54,624 bases of DNA from Laspinema sp. D2d (GTDB lineage Bacteria; Cyanobacteriota; Cyanobacteriia; Cyanobacteriales; Laspinemataceae), in contig NZ_JAMXFC010000028.1 in NCBI RefSeq assembly GCF_025370755.1, forward strand, positions 31,914 through 86,537. Reading direction: 5' to 3'. Made by a program: the position numbers and the translations under genes. Below, in pieces: positions 9,975 to 20,135 of the stretch. The notes under the pieces were generated by a model. The model worked only from the letters and a program-made list of their open reading frames with translations. It searched no databases and was not told the DNA's origin. Numbering within the stretch: position 1 is the first letter of the stretch; each line of letters starts with the position of its first letter.

Positions 9975-10706
9975 CTAAGCATTACTAAAAATTTCTAGGT
10001 TAGCGCCGGTGAGACATTGCGCTTGATAGTCATCCGCTAAAAAAACGATGGTGCGGGCCACATCATCCGGGGTGGTTTTGGTTTTTAAAAAAGGCGCAGC
10101 TTGTTTCAGAAGTGCCGTATCCACTGCACCAGGAGAAACGCTATTGACGCGAATTCCGTGGGGTTTACCTTCCACTGCTAGAGAATCGGTGATGCCAACT
10201 ACGCCGTATTTACTGGTAATGTAACTGGTGAATCCGGGGAATTTGTCGGGACCGCGAACACCGGATAGGGATGCGACATTGACGATCGCACCGCCATGAG
10301 ATTGAGCGATCGCACGGCGAAAAAATTCCCGGCAATATAAGAATATCCCGGTGACATTCACCGCCATTACCCGTTCCCAATCCGCCAATTCAATTTGGGT
10401 AAAATCGGTCACTTGCACCATTCCGGCATTATTAATTAAGATATCCACCCGACCGAAGGTGGCGATCGCCTGGTCAAATACCTCCCGAGTCTGTGCCTCT
10501 GAACTAACATCCGCTGGATAAACCAACACTTGTTCCGGCAGACATTCAGAGGCGATCGCTCCTCTAACCTCCTCCAGTTGCTCCGCACTCCGACTGACGA
10601 GGACCACCGCAGCGCCTCTGTGTGCCAACTGTCGAGCAGTGGCGGCACCAATCCCACGACCTGCTCCCGTGACAATAGCAACTCGTCCTACTAAAGATTT
10701 CTCCAA
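9975..10706 (-). CDS. Short-chain dehydrogenase/reductase, possibly sepiapterin reductase-like
   Basis: The 243-residue classical SDR has the cofactor motif TGAGRGIG near residue 14, NNAG near 90, and the catalytic Ser plus YITSK (YxxxK) pair. It starts at TTG (10706) behind an AAGGAG; no ATG lies close to the conserved N-terminus. It is immediately upstream of, and cotranscribed with, the pyruvoyl-tetrahydropterin synthase. That placement makes it a good candidate for the reduction of 6-pyruvoyl-tetrahydropterin towards a biopterin (sepiapterin reductase role). The motifs alone would equally suit a generic FabG-like 3-oxoacyl reductase, so the pterin role is inference from context. Confidence 0.85.
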   Translation of the reverse strand: MEKSLVGRVAIVTGAGRGIGAATARQLAHRGAAVVLVSRSAEQLEEVRGAIASECLPEQVLVYPADVSSEAQTREVFDQAIATFGRVDILINNAGMVQVTDFTQIELADWERVMAVNVTGIFLYCREFFRRAIAQSHGGAIVNVASLSGVRGPDKFPGFTSYITSKYGVVGITDSLAVEGKPHGIRVNSVSPGAVDTALLKQAAPFLKTKTTPDDVARTIVFLADDYQAQCLTGANLEIFSNA

Positions 10707-11033
10707 ATGATTCAGCTTCTCCTTCTCGTAGGGGCAAGATTCAATAGAAAACGGCGCTAGAACTCTGGTTGATTGACCCTACTTCAAGGAAACCGTAACT
10801 AAGAACCAGGGATTAATTATAGCAAAATTTTGACCCATTTTGCCCAAACTAATCTGAGCATCCTGCTCCTCAATTCAAATCCCTCTATCCTGCCAAACCT
10901 CCTGAAACCCAGGGAGATTCAGCCGGATAGAGCGGGAAAAATCACCAGGATTTATTGAAGCGCTCCCTCTGGGATAAAGCATCCTTCTTTATCCTAGAGA
11001 TGCCTTGAATCATCCCGGTCTTTGATAGCAGAA
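10707..11033 (-). promoter_or_regulatory. Gap upstream of the pterin gene pair
   Basis: No convincing gene lies in these 327 bases. On the minus strand a TATAAT at 10821-10816, about 110 bases ahead of the reductase start, is a likely -10 box. I see no well-spaced -35. The gap therefore probably separates the ABC importer transcript from a pterin transcript. Confidence 0.4.
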
Positions 11034-11828
11034 TTAGACCGAGAAAAATTGCCGGGGGGATTCCCGGGATGTAGGATCCATTGCTTCAGATAAAGCCGTA
11101 TAAACTTGCTGACAATAGTTGAGATAACGCTCAGAAGTCCGAAATGCTTCGCTGCGGGGTAATGGTTCATCGATAGCAATCTCTGCGATCGCCCGTCCCG
11201 GATTAGCTGCCATCACGACAACACGCTTCGAGAGATAAACCGCTTCATAGATATTATGAGTCACAAACAGAATCGTTTGCCGTTGGTGATTCCATAACGA
11301 AAGTAACTCATCATTGAGGTTAGTGCGGGTAATATCATCCAAAGCCCCAAATGGTTCATCCATGAGTAAAATACGGGGTTCAGTGACGATCGCCCGAGCA
11401 ATAGAAACCCGCATTTTCATCCCTCCAGAAAGCTGCCGGGGATAAGCGTTAGCAAATTTTTCCAGTCCAACTAATTCCAACGTCTTGGCAATTGAGATAT
11501 CCGCCATTCTTTTTGAGATTCCCATCAGCTTTAGGGGTAAACGAATATTATTTTTTACCGTACTCCAAGGCATTAAGGCTGGTTCTTGGAAGACAAAAGC
11601 AATCTGTTCTTTCAAACTGCGATCGGCCCATTCAATGTTCCCTCCACTGCTTTCACTGAGTCCAGCAATAATTCTTAAAATCGTACTCTTTCCACATCCA
11701 GAAGGACCAACTAAACTAACAAAATCTTCCCGATATACCTTTAGATTTACATCGTTTAAAGCTACTACCCCATTATTAAAAACTTTACTTACATGGCTGA
11801 TAGTAATAGCTGTCTCAGGGTTTATCAT
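11034..11828 (-). CDS. ABC importer ATPase (SsuB/TauB/NrtD-like)
   Basis: The 264-residue nucleotide-binding subunit shows Walker A GPSGCGKST near residue 40, a Q-loop in FVFQEPALMPW, the signature LSGGMKMRVSIARA, Walker B ILLMDEPFGALDD and the H-loop FVTHN. It would power import together with the permease at 8490-9320 and the binding protein at 11948-12997. The APW/MPW after the Q-loop and the FGALDD form are typical of the nitrate/sulfonate/taurine class. The gene lies 119 bases downstream of the binding-protein gene on the same strand. Confidence 0.92.
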   Translation of the reverse strand: MINPETAITISHVSKVFNNGVVALNDVNLKVYREDFVSLVGPSGCGKSTILRIIAGLSESSGGNIEWADRSLKEQIAFVFQEPALMPWSTVKNNIRLPLKLMGISKRMADISIAKTLELVGLEKFANAYPRQLSGGMKMRVSIARAIVTEPRILLMDEPFGALDDITRTNLNDELLSLWNHQRQTILFVTHNIYEAVYLSKRVVVMAANPGRAIAEIAIDEPLPRSEAFRTSERYLNYCQQVYTALSEAMDPTSRESPRQFFSV

Positions 11829-11947
11829 GTTTTCTTGTCACTCAACAAAACTCATTCCAAATTCAATTGTAAAAAATCAATTTTCTCTTGTAGCGTGCGG
11901 AGGCAGGCTTTGTTCGCTTTCCTCCCCACCCTTTAGAGTGCAGGTTT

Positions 11948-12997
11948 TTACGCCTGGTAATAATCTACCCCCTTATTAATAAACTCTAAGGTATAGGCAT
12001 CTTTATAGCTAGGTTTGTCCTGTAAAACCCCAGCAGTTACCAACTGGTCAAACAAGGTTTTCCATCGTTCATCGGTCATCGCCCCAATCCCCAGGGTTTT
12101 AGCATCTCCTGACTTAATTAGATCATACTCGGCGACCTTACCCAGAGCAAAGGCAAGCAACTCATCAGACATTTCTGGATTATCTTGCTGAATTAACTCA
12201 TTTCCTAGGGCGGGATTTTCCAGATAGCTATACCATCCTTTCATAGAAGCATCGACAAAGCGATGAACCAACTCCGGTTTAGATTCAATTAATTTACGAG
12301 TCGTTTCCAGGGTGAAATTATAAGGGTTTAATCCCGTTTCACTTAATAGTAAAACTACCGGCTTAAACCCTCCCTCTTTTTCAATCAAAAAAGGTTCGGA
12401 CGTCAATAATCCCTGTTGAACCGAATTTTTGTCCAACAAAAAGGGGGTAACATTGAAATTATAGGGGTGTTGTTGGTCTTGAGTATAACCATACTGTTTT
12501 TCCAGAAAAGGCCAATAAATACTACTCAGTCCCGGCACAATAAATACCCGTTTTCCCTTGAGTTGTGCCAAAGAGTCATTACCAACACCGGGATGGGCTA
12601 AAAAGGCTTGAATTTCATTTTGAAAGATGGCAGCGACAGTCACTTTCGGAATACCTTGATCCGCTGCTTGTAGAGCATTCACCGCTTGTCCGATGCTAAA
12701 ATCGACTAAATCCCCCATTAACAATTGAGTAACATTTCCTTGGGGAGGGAGGGGTCTAATTTCTACATCGAATCCATAGTCTCGATAAATCCCCGTCGCC
12801 AACGCTTGATAAAATCCACCATACTCGGCTTCAGCTTTCCAGCTTAACCCCACTTTAATTTTGTCAAGTTTTCCGCTGGATGTGGAGGTGGAAGGCTGCG
12901 ACCCTCGATTCGTACAACTGGTCAAAATACTGGTTCCGATCGCCAACGAACTCATTTTCAGGAATTGGCGACGTTTGATATCCTTAAAATTAGTCAT
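11948..12997 (-). CDS. NMT1/THI5-like substrate-binding lipoprotein of the ABC importer
   Basis: The 349-residue periplasmic binding protein has an N-terminal twin-arginine-like stretch KRRQFLKM, a short hydrophobic segment and a lipobox ending ILTSC. It is probably exported folded by Tat and then lipid-anchored. The mature part begins KIKVGLSWKAEAEYGGFYQA, the pattern of the NMT1/THI5-like family, which binds pyrimidine, riboflavin-like or sulfonate ligands. I use the ATG at 12997; a TTG six bases upstream is less likely. No TPP riboswitch (no CTGAGA core) is visible upstream, so a thiamine-precursor role is not supported. The ligand is unknown. Confidence 0.87.
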   Translation of the reverse strand: MTNFKDIKRRQFLKMSSLAIGTSILTSCTNRGSQPSTSTSSGKLDKIKVGLSWKAEAEYGGFYQALATGIYRDYGFDVEIRPLPPQGNVTQLLMGDLVDFSIGQAVNALQAADQGIPKVTVAAIFQNEIQAFLAHPGVGNDSLAQLKGKRVFIVPGLSSIYWPFLEKQYGYTQDQQHPYNFNVTPFLLDKNSVQQGLLTSEPFLIEKEGGFKPVVLLLSETGLNPYNFTLETTRKLIESKPELVHRFVDASMKGWYSYLENPALGNELIQQDNPEMSDELLAFALGKVAEYDLIKSGDAKTLGIGAMTDERWKTLFDQLVTAGVLQDKPSYKDAYTLEFINKGVDYYQA

Positions 12998-13127
12998 GGT
13001 CAATGATTTATTATTGTAAACAACAGATTTTTTGCAGGCATCAAAACCCGCTAAAAGATGAAATCATGATCAGAATTAACCGAGTTTTTCCTCAGTTCTA
13101 AACACTGATACCCGATTCACGTTTGCT

Positions 13128-13577
13128 TTAGCAATCACCCGGGTTGAGATAATGTTCCACCAGCACTCGCGTATAAGTATTCAAAGAATAGTTGAGTGCT
13201 TCTTGAGGCGGGACCCAAACCCATTCCTCAATTTCATCATTGGGAATCACCGTTTCTGTTGTCGAACGGGCATAATAGTTCATCATAATAAAGTGAGCGT
13301 CCCGACAAAATTGCGGGTCTAAGACCGCCTCTTGCAACAAGGCCCAGCGAATCTCTACCAAGTCCAGTCCCACCTCTTCCCGAAACTCCCGTAATAAGGC
13401 TGCTTCCAGAGTTTCCCCCCAATCCACCTTACCCCCGGGTACTCCCCACAACCCGCGCCATTTCGTGGTTTTCGCAATCAACACCCGACCACTAGGACCA
13501 CAAACCAGCGCCCCTACGGTACTTAACGGAAAGGTTTGAACGATGGATCGGGGTGAAACCAATGATGGATCGTGCAT
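13128..13577 (-). CDS. Nudix hydrolase
   Basis: The 149-residue protein carries a full Nudix box: GGKVDWGETLEAALLREF followed by REEVGL, fitting GX5EX7REUXEEXGU. Nudix enzymes hydrolyse nucleoside diphosphates linked to another group. The N-terminal VGALVCGPSGRVLIAKTTKW and the later WVPPQEAL strand are usual for ADP-ribose or (d)NTP-type members, but the substrate cannot be deduced. It is on the same strand as its neighbours, with about 120 bases on each side, so it may be transcribed alone. Confidence 0.88.
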   Translation of the reverse strand: MHDPSLVSPRSIVQTFPLSTVGALVCGPSGRVLIAKTTKWRGLWGVPGGKVDWGETLEAALLREFREEVGLDLVEIRWALLQEAVLDPQFCRDAHFIMMNYYARSTTETVIPNDEIEEWVWVPPQEALNYSLNTYTRVLVEHYLNPGDC

Positions 13578-13697
13578 GACTTATAACCCTTGGGGTAATC
13601 GACAAACAGACGGAGGGAGGGTTTTGATGATCTCCGATAGAGATTAGTGTAACAACCTCCGTCCGTCCAAGGCTATCCCGTTGATGATTCAGATGAG

Positions 13698-14618
13698 TTA
13701 TACCCACTCCGCCAACTCGTCAGAACTGATCAGACTTTTGACTTGATTGTTTTGCCTTGCCTCGAAATACCGATCATCCGCTTCCACATCTTGCCTGAAA
13801 TGTTGGGGATGAATCATGGGAAAATCGATCTCATATCTGGGCAAGTCCCCAAAACTACTGGGATTTATGGTGTGGGTTGCTTCTTGATGTCCAAACCCAA
13901 TATTAGACACCAAGTTTTTATTGGGTAAAATGGAAGACTGTTGGTGATAAATACAGGCAAAGTTCCATTGATGATCCCAGGTATCGAGTTGGTTTTCATA
14001 TACCAAGTCAAAAACTTGGGTTTTGACCGCTGCTTCTCGTTTATTTCCGATGATTTCTGCCAATTTCTGGGCCTGTTTGAGTTCGGGCCATAATTTCATA
14101 TCGACATCGTAGTAAGCTTGCCATGCTCTGCGCCAAGTTGCCCAGCCCCAAATATGAGTCCGGCGAGAAAAATAGTAAGTTTCATTGAGATTCTGCCCGG
14201 GAATTCCTTCATTGCTTCCAGCAATGTGCATGACTCTGGAATCATTTCGATACTGAGTTAAAAGTTCTTGACAATACCGGAAGAAACTTTGATTGGGTAG
14301 ACAGTCATCTTCCAGGATGATGGCTTCTTCTACGGTATCGAAGACCCAATCTATGCCACTGGAAACCCGCAATTTACATCCTAAATTAATGTCGGAATAA
14401 TGCTTGAGGACTTGACAATCCCAGTCTACGCGGTCAATGATCTGCCGAGTTGCTGTACATTTGGCGGCTTCCCCGGGGCGATTGGCACGCGGCCCATCGG
14501 CAATGACTAACAACTGTGAGGGTTGCGCTTGACGAATTGACTCAAATACTTGTTCAGTAGTATCGGGTCGGTTAAAGATGAGCAAGGCAACCGGGGTTGT
14601 TAATTGCCAATCCTCCAT
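13698..14618 (-). CDS. GT-A fold glycosyltransferase
   Basis: The 306-residue protein begins with a nucleotide-sugar-binding strand (TPVALLIFNRPDTTEQVF) and later has the metal-binding acidic motif ILEDDCLPNQSFFRYC. This pattern is seen in GNT-I/HlpA-like glycosyltransferases of cyanobacterial surface-polysaccharide genes. I start it at the ATG at 14618, which has AAGGAG eight bases upstream; the frame continues to 14666 without a better site. Donor and acceptor are unknown. There is no polysaccharide cluster around it. Confidence 0.8.
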   Translation of the reverse strand: MEDWQLTTPVALLIFNRPDTTEQVFESIRQAQPSQLLVIADGPRANRPGEAAKCTATRQIIDRVDWDCQVLKHYSDINLGCKLRVSSGIDWVFDTVEEAIILEDDCLPNQSFFRYCQELLTQYRNDSRVMHIAGSNEGIPGQNLNETYYFSRRTHIWGWATWRRAWQAYYDVDMKLWPELKQAQKLAEIIGNKREAAVKTQVFDLVYENQLDTWDHQWNFACIYHQQSSILPNKNLVSNIGFGHQEATHTINPSSFGDLPRYEIDFPMIHPQHFRQDVEADDRYFEARQNNQVKSLISSDELAEWV

Positions 14619-14724
14619 GTTTTTCGTTCTCCTTAATGTTGTCAATAACTCTAAACTGAAAGCCACTCATTTTGAAGGGACAAGCATCAATGTTTTGCTT
14701 TCATTTTCTGATAGATCCCCCCAA

Positions 14725-14747
14725 CCCCCCTTAATAAGGGGGGCTTT
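14725..14747. repeat. Palindrome CCCCCCTTAATAAGGGGGG in the gap before folB's 3' end
   Basis: The palindrome sits in the 335-base gap 14619-14953 and is preceded by GATCCCCCCAA. The same GATCCCCCCAACCCCCC word occurs at about 32072 and in reverse near 28790, so it belongs to a dispersed repeat. A cTTTT run follows only on the plus strand, while the flanking genes are on the minus strand. Nothing else is evident in the gap. Confidence 0.6.
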
Positions 14748-14953
14748 TGAATTTTCCCAAGGAAATAATTTGGATGTTTTTTTAACTCAAAAATGACGGG
14801 ATACTCCCAGAAATAGGGGAGCGATCGCGACCAAACGAGTCTCAATTTAACCTTCAGAGGGGTTGAGCCTGATCATGAATGGCTCTGGTACTGTATCATT
14901 CTCTGAAACTCTACGCAATCCTTTCGGTTTCCAATTAAAGATTTAGCCGAGGT

Positions 14954-15349
14954 TTATGAATTAAAAAAATCCGAGAGAGACCGAGTGATTTCCACGGAAA
15001 TTTTCCCTGAGAAATCAGGGATTGGAGCCGAAACCTTTGTCAAGCGAACTCTAATTTTTTGAGCTTGGTCGCATTCGAGAATGGAGCGAGCAATTTGGGT
15101 TGCCAAATGTTCCATTGTATTGACCTTAGCGGTTTCGATGTGATGGCGAACCCGGTCAACCAATTGCCGATAATCTAAAGTTTCTTCTAGGCGATCGCTG
15201 TTTCCCACGGCGACTAAATCCACCCACAGGGTTAAATCCACTTCAAACCATTGACCGAGCATTCGTTCCTCAGCCAAGTAGCCCGTGTAACCGTAATAGC
15301 GCAGTCCCGTAATTTCGATCGCGTCTCTTTGTTCTACAGATTTGTCCAT
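14954..15349 (-). CDS. folB: Dihydroneopterin aldolase FolB
   Basis: The 131-residue enzyme cleaves 7,8-dihydroneopterin to 6-hydroxymethyl-dihydropterin and glycolaldehyde in folate synthesis. It shows the family pattern GLRYYGYTGYLAEERMLGQ with the active-site Glu, DRLEETLDYRQLVDRV, TMEHLA and the Lys-containing VRLTKVSAPI. The frame extends to 15433, but residues before MDKSVEQRDAIEITGL are not family-like, so I use the ATG at 15349. It is divergent from purC. Together with the PTPS at 9.55 kb, this makes two pterin steps within 6 kb, though not in one operon. Confidence 0.92.
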   Translation of the reverse strand: MDKSVEQRDAIEITGLRYYGYTGYLAEERMLGQWFEVDLTLWVDLVAVGNSDRLEETLDYRQLVDRVRHHIETAKVNTMEHLATQIARSILECDQAQKIRVRLTKVSAPIPDFSGKISVEITRSLSDFFNS

Positions 15350-15698
15350 GTTGTACCAAAAGTCAATCCCTGGTTTATGTCCCGATCTTGGACATCTTTC
15401 CCGATTGTCAGTCCCAAGGAAACCCAGGGCCAAACTATCCTACCCCAAACCGAGATAGCTCATCCCTCCCCTGACAAAATGTTGTTGTAAAACTTTACTA
15501 GGACCCCACCACTGGAGAACTTAGGGCCACCGCTGCCCATGAGGGCCTTGTAATTTTGAGTGGGGAGGCGATCTCCTCCGCAGGAACCCGCAATTATTCT
15601 CGCCACACAAGGATAAAATGATTGAGCGACCTCAAGTCGTCGAAAATTTGGCCCCTTTGGGGGGGTCATCTTCACTGAATCAGAAAGCAAAAACGGTT
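15350..15698. other. Divergent folB/purC upstream region
   Basis: This 349-base region must hold promoters for both folB (leftward) and purC (rightward). In-frame codons upstream of both genes (from 15433 for folB and from 15618 for purC) are poorly conserved in type. I see no clear sigma-70 boxes or riboswitch. Confidence 0.35.
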
Positions 15699-16430
15699 AT
15701 GGCGGCGATGGAAAAACTCTATGAAGGCAAAGCGAAAATTTTATATAGCACCGACAACCCCGAGGTAGTGCTCTCCCAGTTTAAAGATGATGCCACCGCC
15801 TTTAATGCACTCAAACGGGGGACCATCGTCGGAAAAGGGCAGATTAACTGTGCGATCGGCACGGCCCTGTTTAACCTGCTCGAATCCAAAGGAATCCCCA
15901 CCCATTTTATCGAGCAAACCAGTCCCAACGAAATGCGCGTCAAGCGAGTGCAGATTGTGCCCTTAGAGGTCGTCGTCCGAAATATTGCGGCAGGAAGTTT
16001 GTGCAAGCAAACCGGCATCCCCCAAGGAACCGTTCTCAAACAGCCCCTCGTAGAATTTTTCTATAAAAAAGACGAACTCGGGGACCCCTTGCTAACCCGC
16101 GATCGCCTGTTTTTATTAGAGCTTGCCACCCCAGAACAAGTAGAGCAACTGCGGACAATGGCATTGGAAATCAACCAAATTCTCTCAGAATTTTTCCATC
16201 AGTGTCAAATTATCCTCGTTGACTTTAAACTGGAGTTCGGATTTGATAGCCAGGGGAACCTAATTCTGGCCGATGAAATCAGTCCTGATACTTGCCGACT
16301 CTGGGACGAATCCCAGACTGATCCCACCGCCCGAATCCTGGATAAAGACCGATTCCGCCAGGATTTAGGAAACGTAGAAAATGCCTATCAGCAAGTCCTT
16401 GAACGGGTGCTTTCTCATCTATCCATTTAA
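15699..16430 (+). CDS. purC: SAICAR synthetase PurC
   Basis: Phosphoribosylaminoimidazole-succinocarboxamide synthase joins CAIR and aspartate using ATP in purine synthesis. The 243-residue length and the motifs EKLYEGKAKILYST, IEQTSPNEMRVKRVQIVPLE, VVRNIAAGSLCKQTG and LADEISPDTCRLWD are diagnostic. The family normally begins within a few residues of KLYEGKAK, so I take the ATG at 15699; the ATG at 15618 would add 27 atypical residues. The next gene is omp85 after 136 bases. Confidence 0.95.
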   Translation: MAAMEKLYEGKAKILYSTDNPEVVLSQFKDDATAFNALKRGTIVGKGQINCAIGTALFNLLESKGIPTHFIEQTSPNEMRVKRVQIVPLEVVVRNIAAGSLCKQTGIPQGTVLKQPLVEFFYKKDELGDPLLTRDRLFLLELATPEQVEQLRTMALEINQILSEFFHQCQIILVDFKLEFGFDSQGNLILADEISPDTCRLWDESQTDPTARILDKDRFRQDLGNVENAYQQVLERVLSHLSI

Positions 16431-16566
16431 GACTCCTAGGGATTAATTAGCCCTAACGCCTGAGTAAGAGAAGGGAGGAGAATTGACTTCCTTCAGGAAT
16501 TGTAGTAACTCACGCTTGTATCCTTTCTTTTGGTTTCTCTGGACGTGCCAAATAACGACTAAACCC

Positions 16567-19176
16567 ATGCGCTTATCTCCTGTCTTGTCAGCCGTTCTTG
16601 CTACTTGTGCCATTCTCAGTCTTGCCAATCCCAGTCGGGCACAGACCTCGGCCCTCTTGGTCCAATCCACAACTGATCCCTCGATGAAAGTAGAGGACCC
16701 CCCGACAACGGACCCTGCCGAGCGATCGCCCGATGGACCGGCAGAGGGGGCTAAATCTTCCATACTTGAGGGGATTAAAAGTATTGAGAGTATTGAGAAT
16801 GGGGATGCAGCCAGTGTAGCTGTAACTCACAGACCCGGGAAAGAGATATCCCCGGATCCAGAGGTGGTGCTATCTGAATCAGAGGCTGAAGAACCGGGAG
16901 TAGAATTGAGCGAGGGGGATGTCACAGAAGAGACCCCTATCACTGCATCAGAACTCGCAGTTGAGGAAGACCCCTTAGTTTCAGCGATCGCCCCAGAAGA
17001 AGAAGTCATTACCGCCATTAGGTCCCAGAGCGATCAGCCCAGTCAATCTCCTGCCGAACTGTTGAGCACCCCACCCTTACAACAACCGGACCTAAACACT
17101 CAAGCAAGGGACTGGAACCGGGCGATCGTTCAAGACCCTGACCCAACCGAACCAGGCGAACCGGATGCTGTAGAAACTGAACCCTCCACTCGCCCAGTCA
17201 CCCCCGAAGACACCTCAGAACCCACCGAAGAGAACTCTGAAGACACCTCAGAACCTACCCTTGAAGAGAGCCCCGAAGACACCTCAGAACCTACCCCAGA
17301 AGACACTCCTGAAGACACCCCAGAACCCACGCTGCAACCGACTCCCCAACCCACCCCACAACCCACAACACCGCCTCCACTGATTCCACCCCGGGCCCAA
17401 CCAGCCCCCCAAGCAGAACCGCAAGTCTTGGTTGCCGAAGTCGTCGTCAGTGGCGTAGAAGGACAACTCCAAGACGAAGTGTATCGGGTGATTTCCCTGC
17501 GTCCAGGACAGACAACCACGCGATCGCAACTGCAACAGGACATCAACGCCATTTTTGCCACAGGCTTTTTTTCCAACGTCCGGGCCGAACCACAAGACAC
17601 CCCCCTCGGTGTCCGAGTCACCTTTGTCGTTGAATCCAACCCCGTTTTAACCGGCGTAGAAGTCCGGGGAAATCAAGTCCTTCCCCAAGAAGTTATTGAT
17701 GAAATTTTTGCCCAACAATATGGGGATATCCTCAACCTGCGCGACTTCCAGGAAGGGATCAAAAAATTAAACGAATGGTATCAACAAAACGGATACGTCT
17801 TAGCACAAGTCATTGACACCCCCCAAGTCGCCGCTGATGGCACCGTCATTCTGGAAGTGGCCGAAGGGGTAGTCGAGAACATTGAAATCCGCTTTATCAA
17901 CGAAGAAGGGGAACTCGTCGATGCCGAAGGGCAACCGATTCGAGGACGGACTAAAGAATACATTGTCACCCGGGAACTGGAACTCGCACCCGGAGAAGTC
18001 TTTAACCGCCAAACCATCGAACGGGATTTACAGCGAGTCTTTGGACTGGGTATTTTTGAAGATGTCCAAATTTCCCTCAACCCCGGTCAAAATCCCCGTA
18101 ACGTGGTGGTCGTCGTCAACGTCTTAGAGCGAAGTACCGGGTCGATCGCCGCTGGTGCCGGGATTAGTTCTGCCAGTGGTTTATTCGGAACCCTCAGCGT
18201 GCAAGAGCAAAACCTATTGGGGAGAAACCTCAAATTAGGGACTGAATTGCAAATTGGACAGCGTGAGGTGCTGTTTGATGTCAACTTTACCGACCCCTGG
18301 ATTGCCGGTTGGGAAAGTCGAACCTCTTATACCGTCAATCTATTCCGACGGCGATCGATCTCCTTTATTTTTGATGGGGGTGATCCAGAAATCGAACTCC
18401 CAGACGAGGGGGGCCGTCCGCGAATTCTGCGTTTTGGCGGGGGAGTCACCTTTTCCCGTCCCTTGGATAATGGCTGGAGAGCTTCATTAGGGACCCAGTA
18501 TCAACGAGTCAGCACCCGAGATGATGATGGGGATATCGCCCGAACTGACGAACGTGGAAACGATTTGAGCTTTAGTGGCGACGGTAAAGATGATTTGTTC
18601 ACCTTCCAACTCAGTGGGACCCGAGATTTACGGAATAGTGCTTTGCAGCCAACCGCTGGGAGTGTCCTGCGTGTCAGTACCGAACAATCCGTTCCCATTG
18701 GCCTAGGCAGTATCTTCTTCAATCGTCTCCGGGCAAGTTACAACTACTACATCCCGCTCAATTTAATTCGCTTTTCTGAAGGACCTCAAACCTTTGCTTT
18801 AAGCGTTCAAGGGGGAACCGTCTTTGGCGATTTACCCCCCTACGAAGCGTTTTCCCTGGGAGGGACCACCACCGTGCGCGGTTACGATGAAGGGGGGGTC
18901 GGCACCGGGCGCAGTTTTGTGCAAGGGTCCGCCGAGTATCGCTTCCCGATTTATTCCGTGGTGGGTGGAGCTCTGTTCTTTGATGCGGCCACGGACCTGG
19001 GAACTGGCGGCAACGTTCCGGGACGACCCGCAGAGGCCCGCAACAAGCCGGGTAGCGGGTTTGGCTATGGGTTGGGGATCCGAGTCCAGTCTCCCCTGGG
19101 GCCGATTCGGGTGGATTTTGCCCTAAATGATGATGGAGACAGTCGGTTCCACTTTGGTCTCGGCGAACGATTCTAG
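16567..19176 (+). CDS. Omp85/BamA outer-membrane assembly protein
   Basis: The 869-residue outer-membrane beta-barrel assembly protein is related to BamA and chloroplast Toc75. The signal peptide is [18 protein letters not shown] with cleavage after SRA; I use the ATG at 16567 for that reason. Residues ~28-280 are an acidic low-complexity region with many EDTSEPT and PTPQPT units. Three POTRA domains follow, about 286-360, 361-440 and 441-521. The C-terminal barrel runs from 522 to the terminal Phe and includes [14 protein letters not shown], the VRGY lid-lock motif of the family. It heads the lpxC-fabZ-lpxA-lpxB block, as in other cyanobacteria. The P/E/T linker may span the thick peptidoglycan layer, which is inference. 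Confidence 0.94.
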   Translation: MRLSPVLSAVLATCAILSLANPSRAQTSALLVQSTTDPSMKVEDPPTTDPAERSPDGPAEGAKSSILEGIKSIESIENGDAASVAVTHRPGKEISPDPEVVLSESEAEEPGVELSEGDVTEETPITASELAVEEDPLVSAIAPEEEVITAIRSQSDQPSQSPAELLSTPPLQQPDLNTQARDWNRAIVQDPDPTEPGEPDAVETEPSTRPVTPEDTSEPTEENSEDTSEPTLEESPEDTSEPTPEDTPEDTPEPTLQPTPQPTPQPTTPPPLIPPRAQPAPQAEPQVLVAEVVVSGVEGQLQDEVYRVISLRPGQTTTRSQLQQDINAIFATGFFSNVRAEPQDTPLGVRVTFVVESNPVLTGVEVRGNQVLPQEVIDEIFAQQYGDILNLRDFQEGIKKLNEWYQQNGYVLAQVIDTPQVAADGTVILEVAEGVVENIEIRFINEEGELVDAEGQPIRGRTKEYIVTRELELAPGEVFNRQTIERDLQRVFGLGIFEDVQISLNPGQNPRNVVVVVNVLERSTGSIAAGAGISSASGLFGTLSVQEQNLLGRNLKLGTELQIGQREVLFDVNFTDPWIAGWESRTSYTVNLFRRRSISFIFDGGDPEIELPDEGGRPRILRFGGGVTFSRPLDNGWRASLGTQYQRVSTRDDDGDIARTDERGNDLSFSGDGKDDLFTFQLSGTRDLRNSALQPTAGSVLRVSTEQSVPIGLGSIFFNRLRASYNYYIPLNLIRFSEGPQTFALSVQGGTVFGDLPPYEAFSLGGTTTVRGYDEGGVGTGRSFVQGSAEYRFPIYSVVGGALFFDAATDLGTGGNVPGRPAEARNKPGSGFGYGLGIRVQSPLGPIRVDFALNDDGDSRFHFGLGERF

Positions 19177-19192
19177 GAGGCTAAATTTGTTG

Positions 19193-20089
19193 ATGAATCC
19201 CTCGTCCCATCAGCTTTCTGTTCAATCCAGGTCTCCACAGGGTTTAGTGGGACCTGTGAAATGTGCTGGGGTGGGATTGCATACGGGTATCTTGACCCAA
19301 GTGAAAATACTGCCCGGTGTACCGGGGGAAGGACGCTGCTTTGTGCGGGTGGATCTTCCCGATCGCCCAGTAATTCCGGCGACGGTTGATGCAGTCCATC
19401 AAACGACTCTTTCCACAGAACTGGCGATCGCTGAGACATCGGTGCGAACCGTCGAGCATTTGTTAGCGGCGTTGATGGCAATGGGGGTGGAGGATGCGCG
19501 CATTGAAGTAGATGGACCGGAACTGCCCTTATTGGATGGGTCGGCACTGCCTTGGGTGGAGGCGATCGCCCAAGTTGGCCTAGTTCCCACAACCCCCAAA
19601 AACCAGCCAGAAATCTTTCCCCTCTCCTTACCGATTTCAGTTTATGAAGGGGATGCCTTTGTTTCGGCTATCCCTTCCCCGGAACTGCGATTTAGTTATG
19701 GGATTGATTTCCCTGAACCGGCGATCGGCAACCAGTGGTACAGTTGGTCTCCCAGTCAGTCCAGCTTTGCCACAGAAATTGCTCCCGCCCGCACCTTTGG
19801 TCTAGCCCGCCAAATCGAACAACTCCAGGCAGCCGGTTTAATTAAGGGCGGAACCTTGGAGAATGCCCTAGTTTGCGGGGAAACCGGGTGGATAAATCCC
19901 CCCCTACGATTTCCAAATGAACCAGCGCGTCATAAAATTTTAGACTTAGTAGGAGATCTGAGTTTACTCGGCCCTCTGCCCCTGGCTCATTTTATTGCTT
20001 ACAAAGCGAGTCATAAGCTACATATCCAGCTTGTGCGCGCCCTGGCAGAACACGGGTCCAGATTTAACGAAGCGGGCGGGGCCTTTTGA
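19193..20089 (+). CDS. lpxC: UDP-3-O-acyl-GlcNAc deacetylase LpxC
   Basis: LpxC is the zinc enzyme of the committed step of lipid A synthesis. It shows CAGVGLHTG, the zinc-binding TVEHLLAAL, the [10 protein letters not shown] motif with His and Asp ligands, and the catalytic His in AEHGSRF. An AGGAGG at 19175-19180 overlaps the omp85 stop codon and precedes ATG 19193; two in-frame TTG codons just upstream are less likely starts. It is 298 residues, a normal length. It is certainly cotranscribed with omp85 (16-base gap). Confidence 0.95.
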   Translation: MNPSSHQLSVQSRSPQGLVGPVKCAGVGLHTGILTQVKILPGVPGEGRCFVRVDLPDRPVIPATVDAVHQTTLSTELAIAETSVRTVEHLLAALMAMGVEDARIEVDGPELPLLDGSALPWVEAIAQVGLVPTTPKNQPEIFPLSLPISVYEGDAFVSAIPSPELRFSYGIDFPEPAIGNQWYSWSPSQSSFATEIAPARTFGLARQIEQLQAAGLIKGGTLENALVCGETGWINPPLRFPNEPARHKILDLVGDLSLLGPLPLAHFIAYKASHKLHIQLVRALAEHGSRFNEAGGAF

Positions 20090-20135
20090 TAACTCTCTCC
20101 ACTCTCGATCCAGACCCTATCGACCTAAGCGAGTC

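Noticed and set aside
12998-13127. TPP riboswitch upstream of the NMT1/THI5-like binding protein
   Set aside because: The conserved CTGAGA and ACCTGAT-type elements are absent on either strand.
14725-14747. Terminator for folB
   Set aside because: The T-run lies on the wrong strand, and the palindrome is part of a word repeated elsewhere in gaps.
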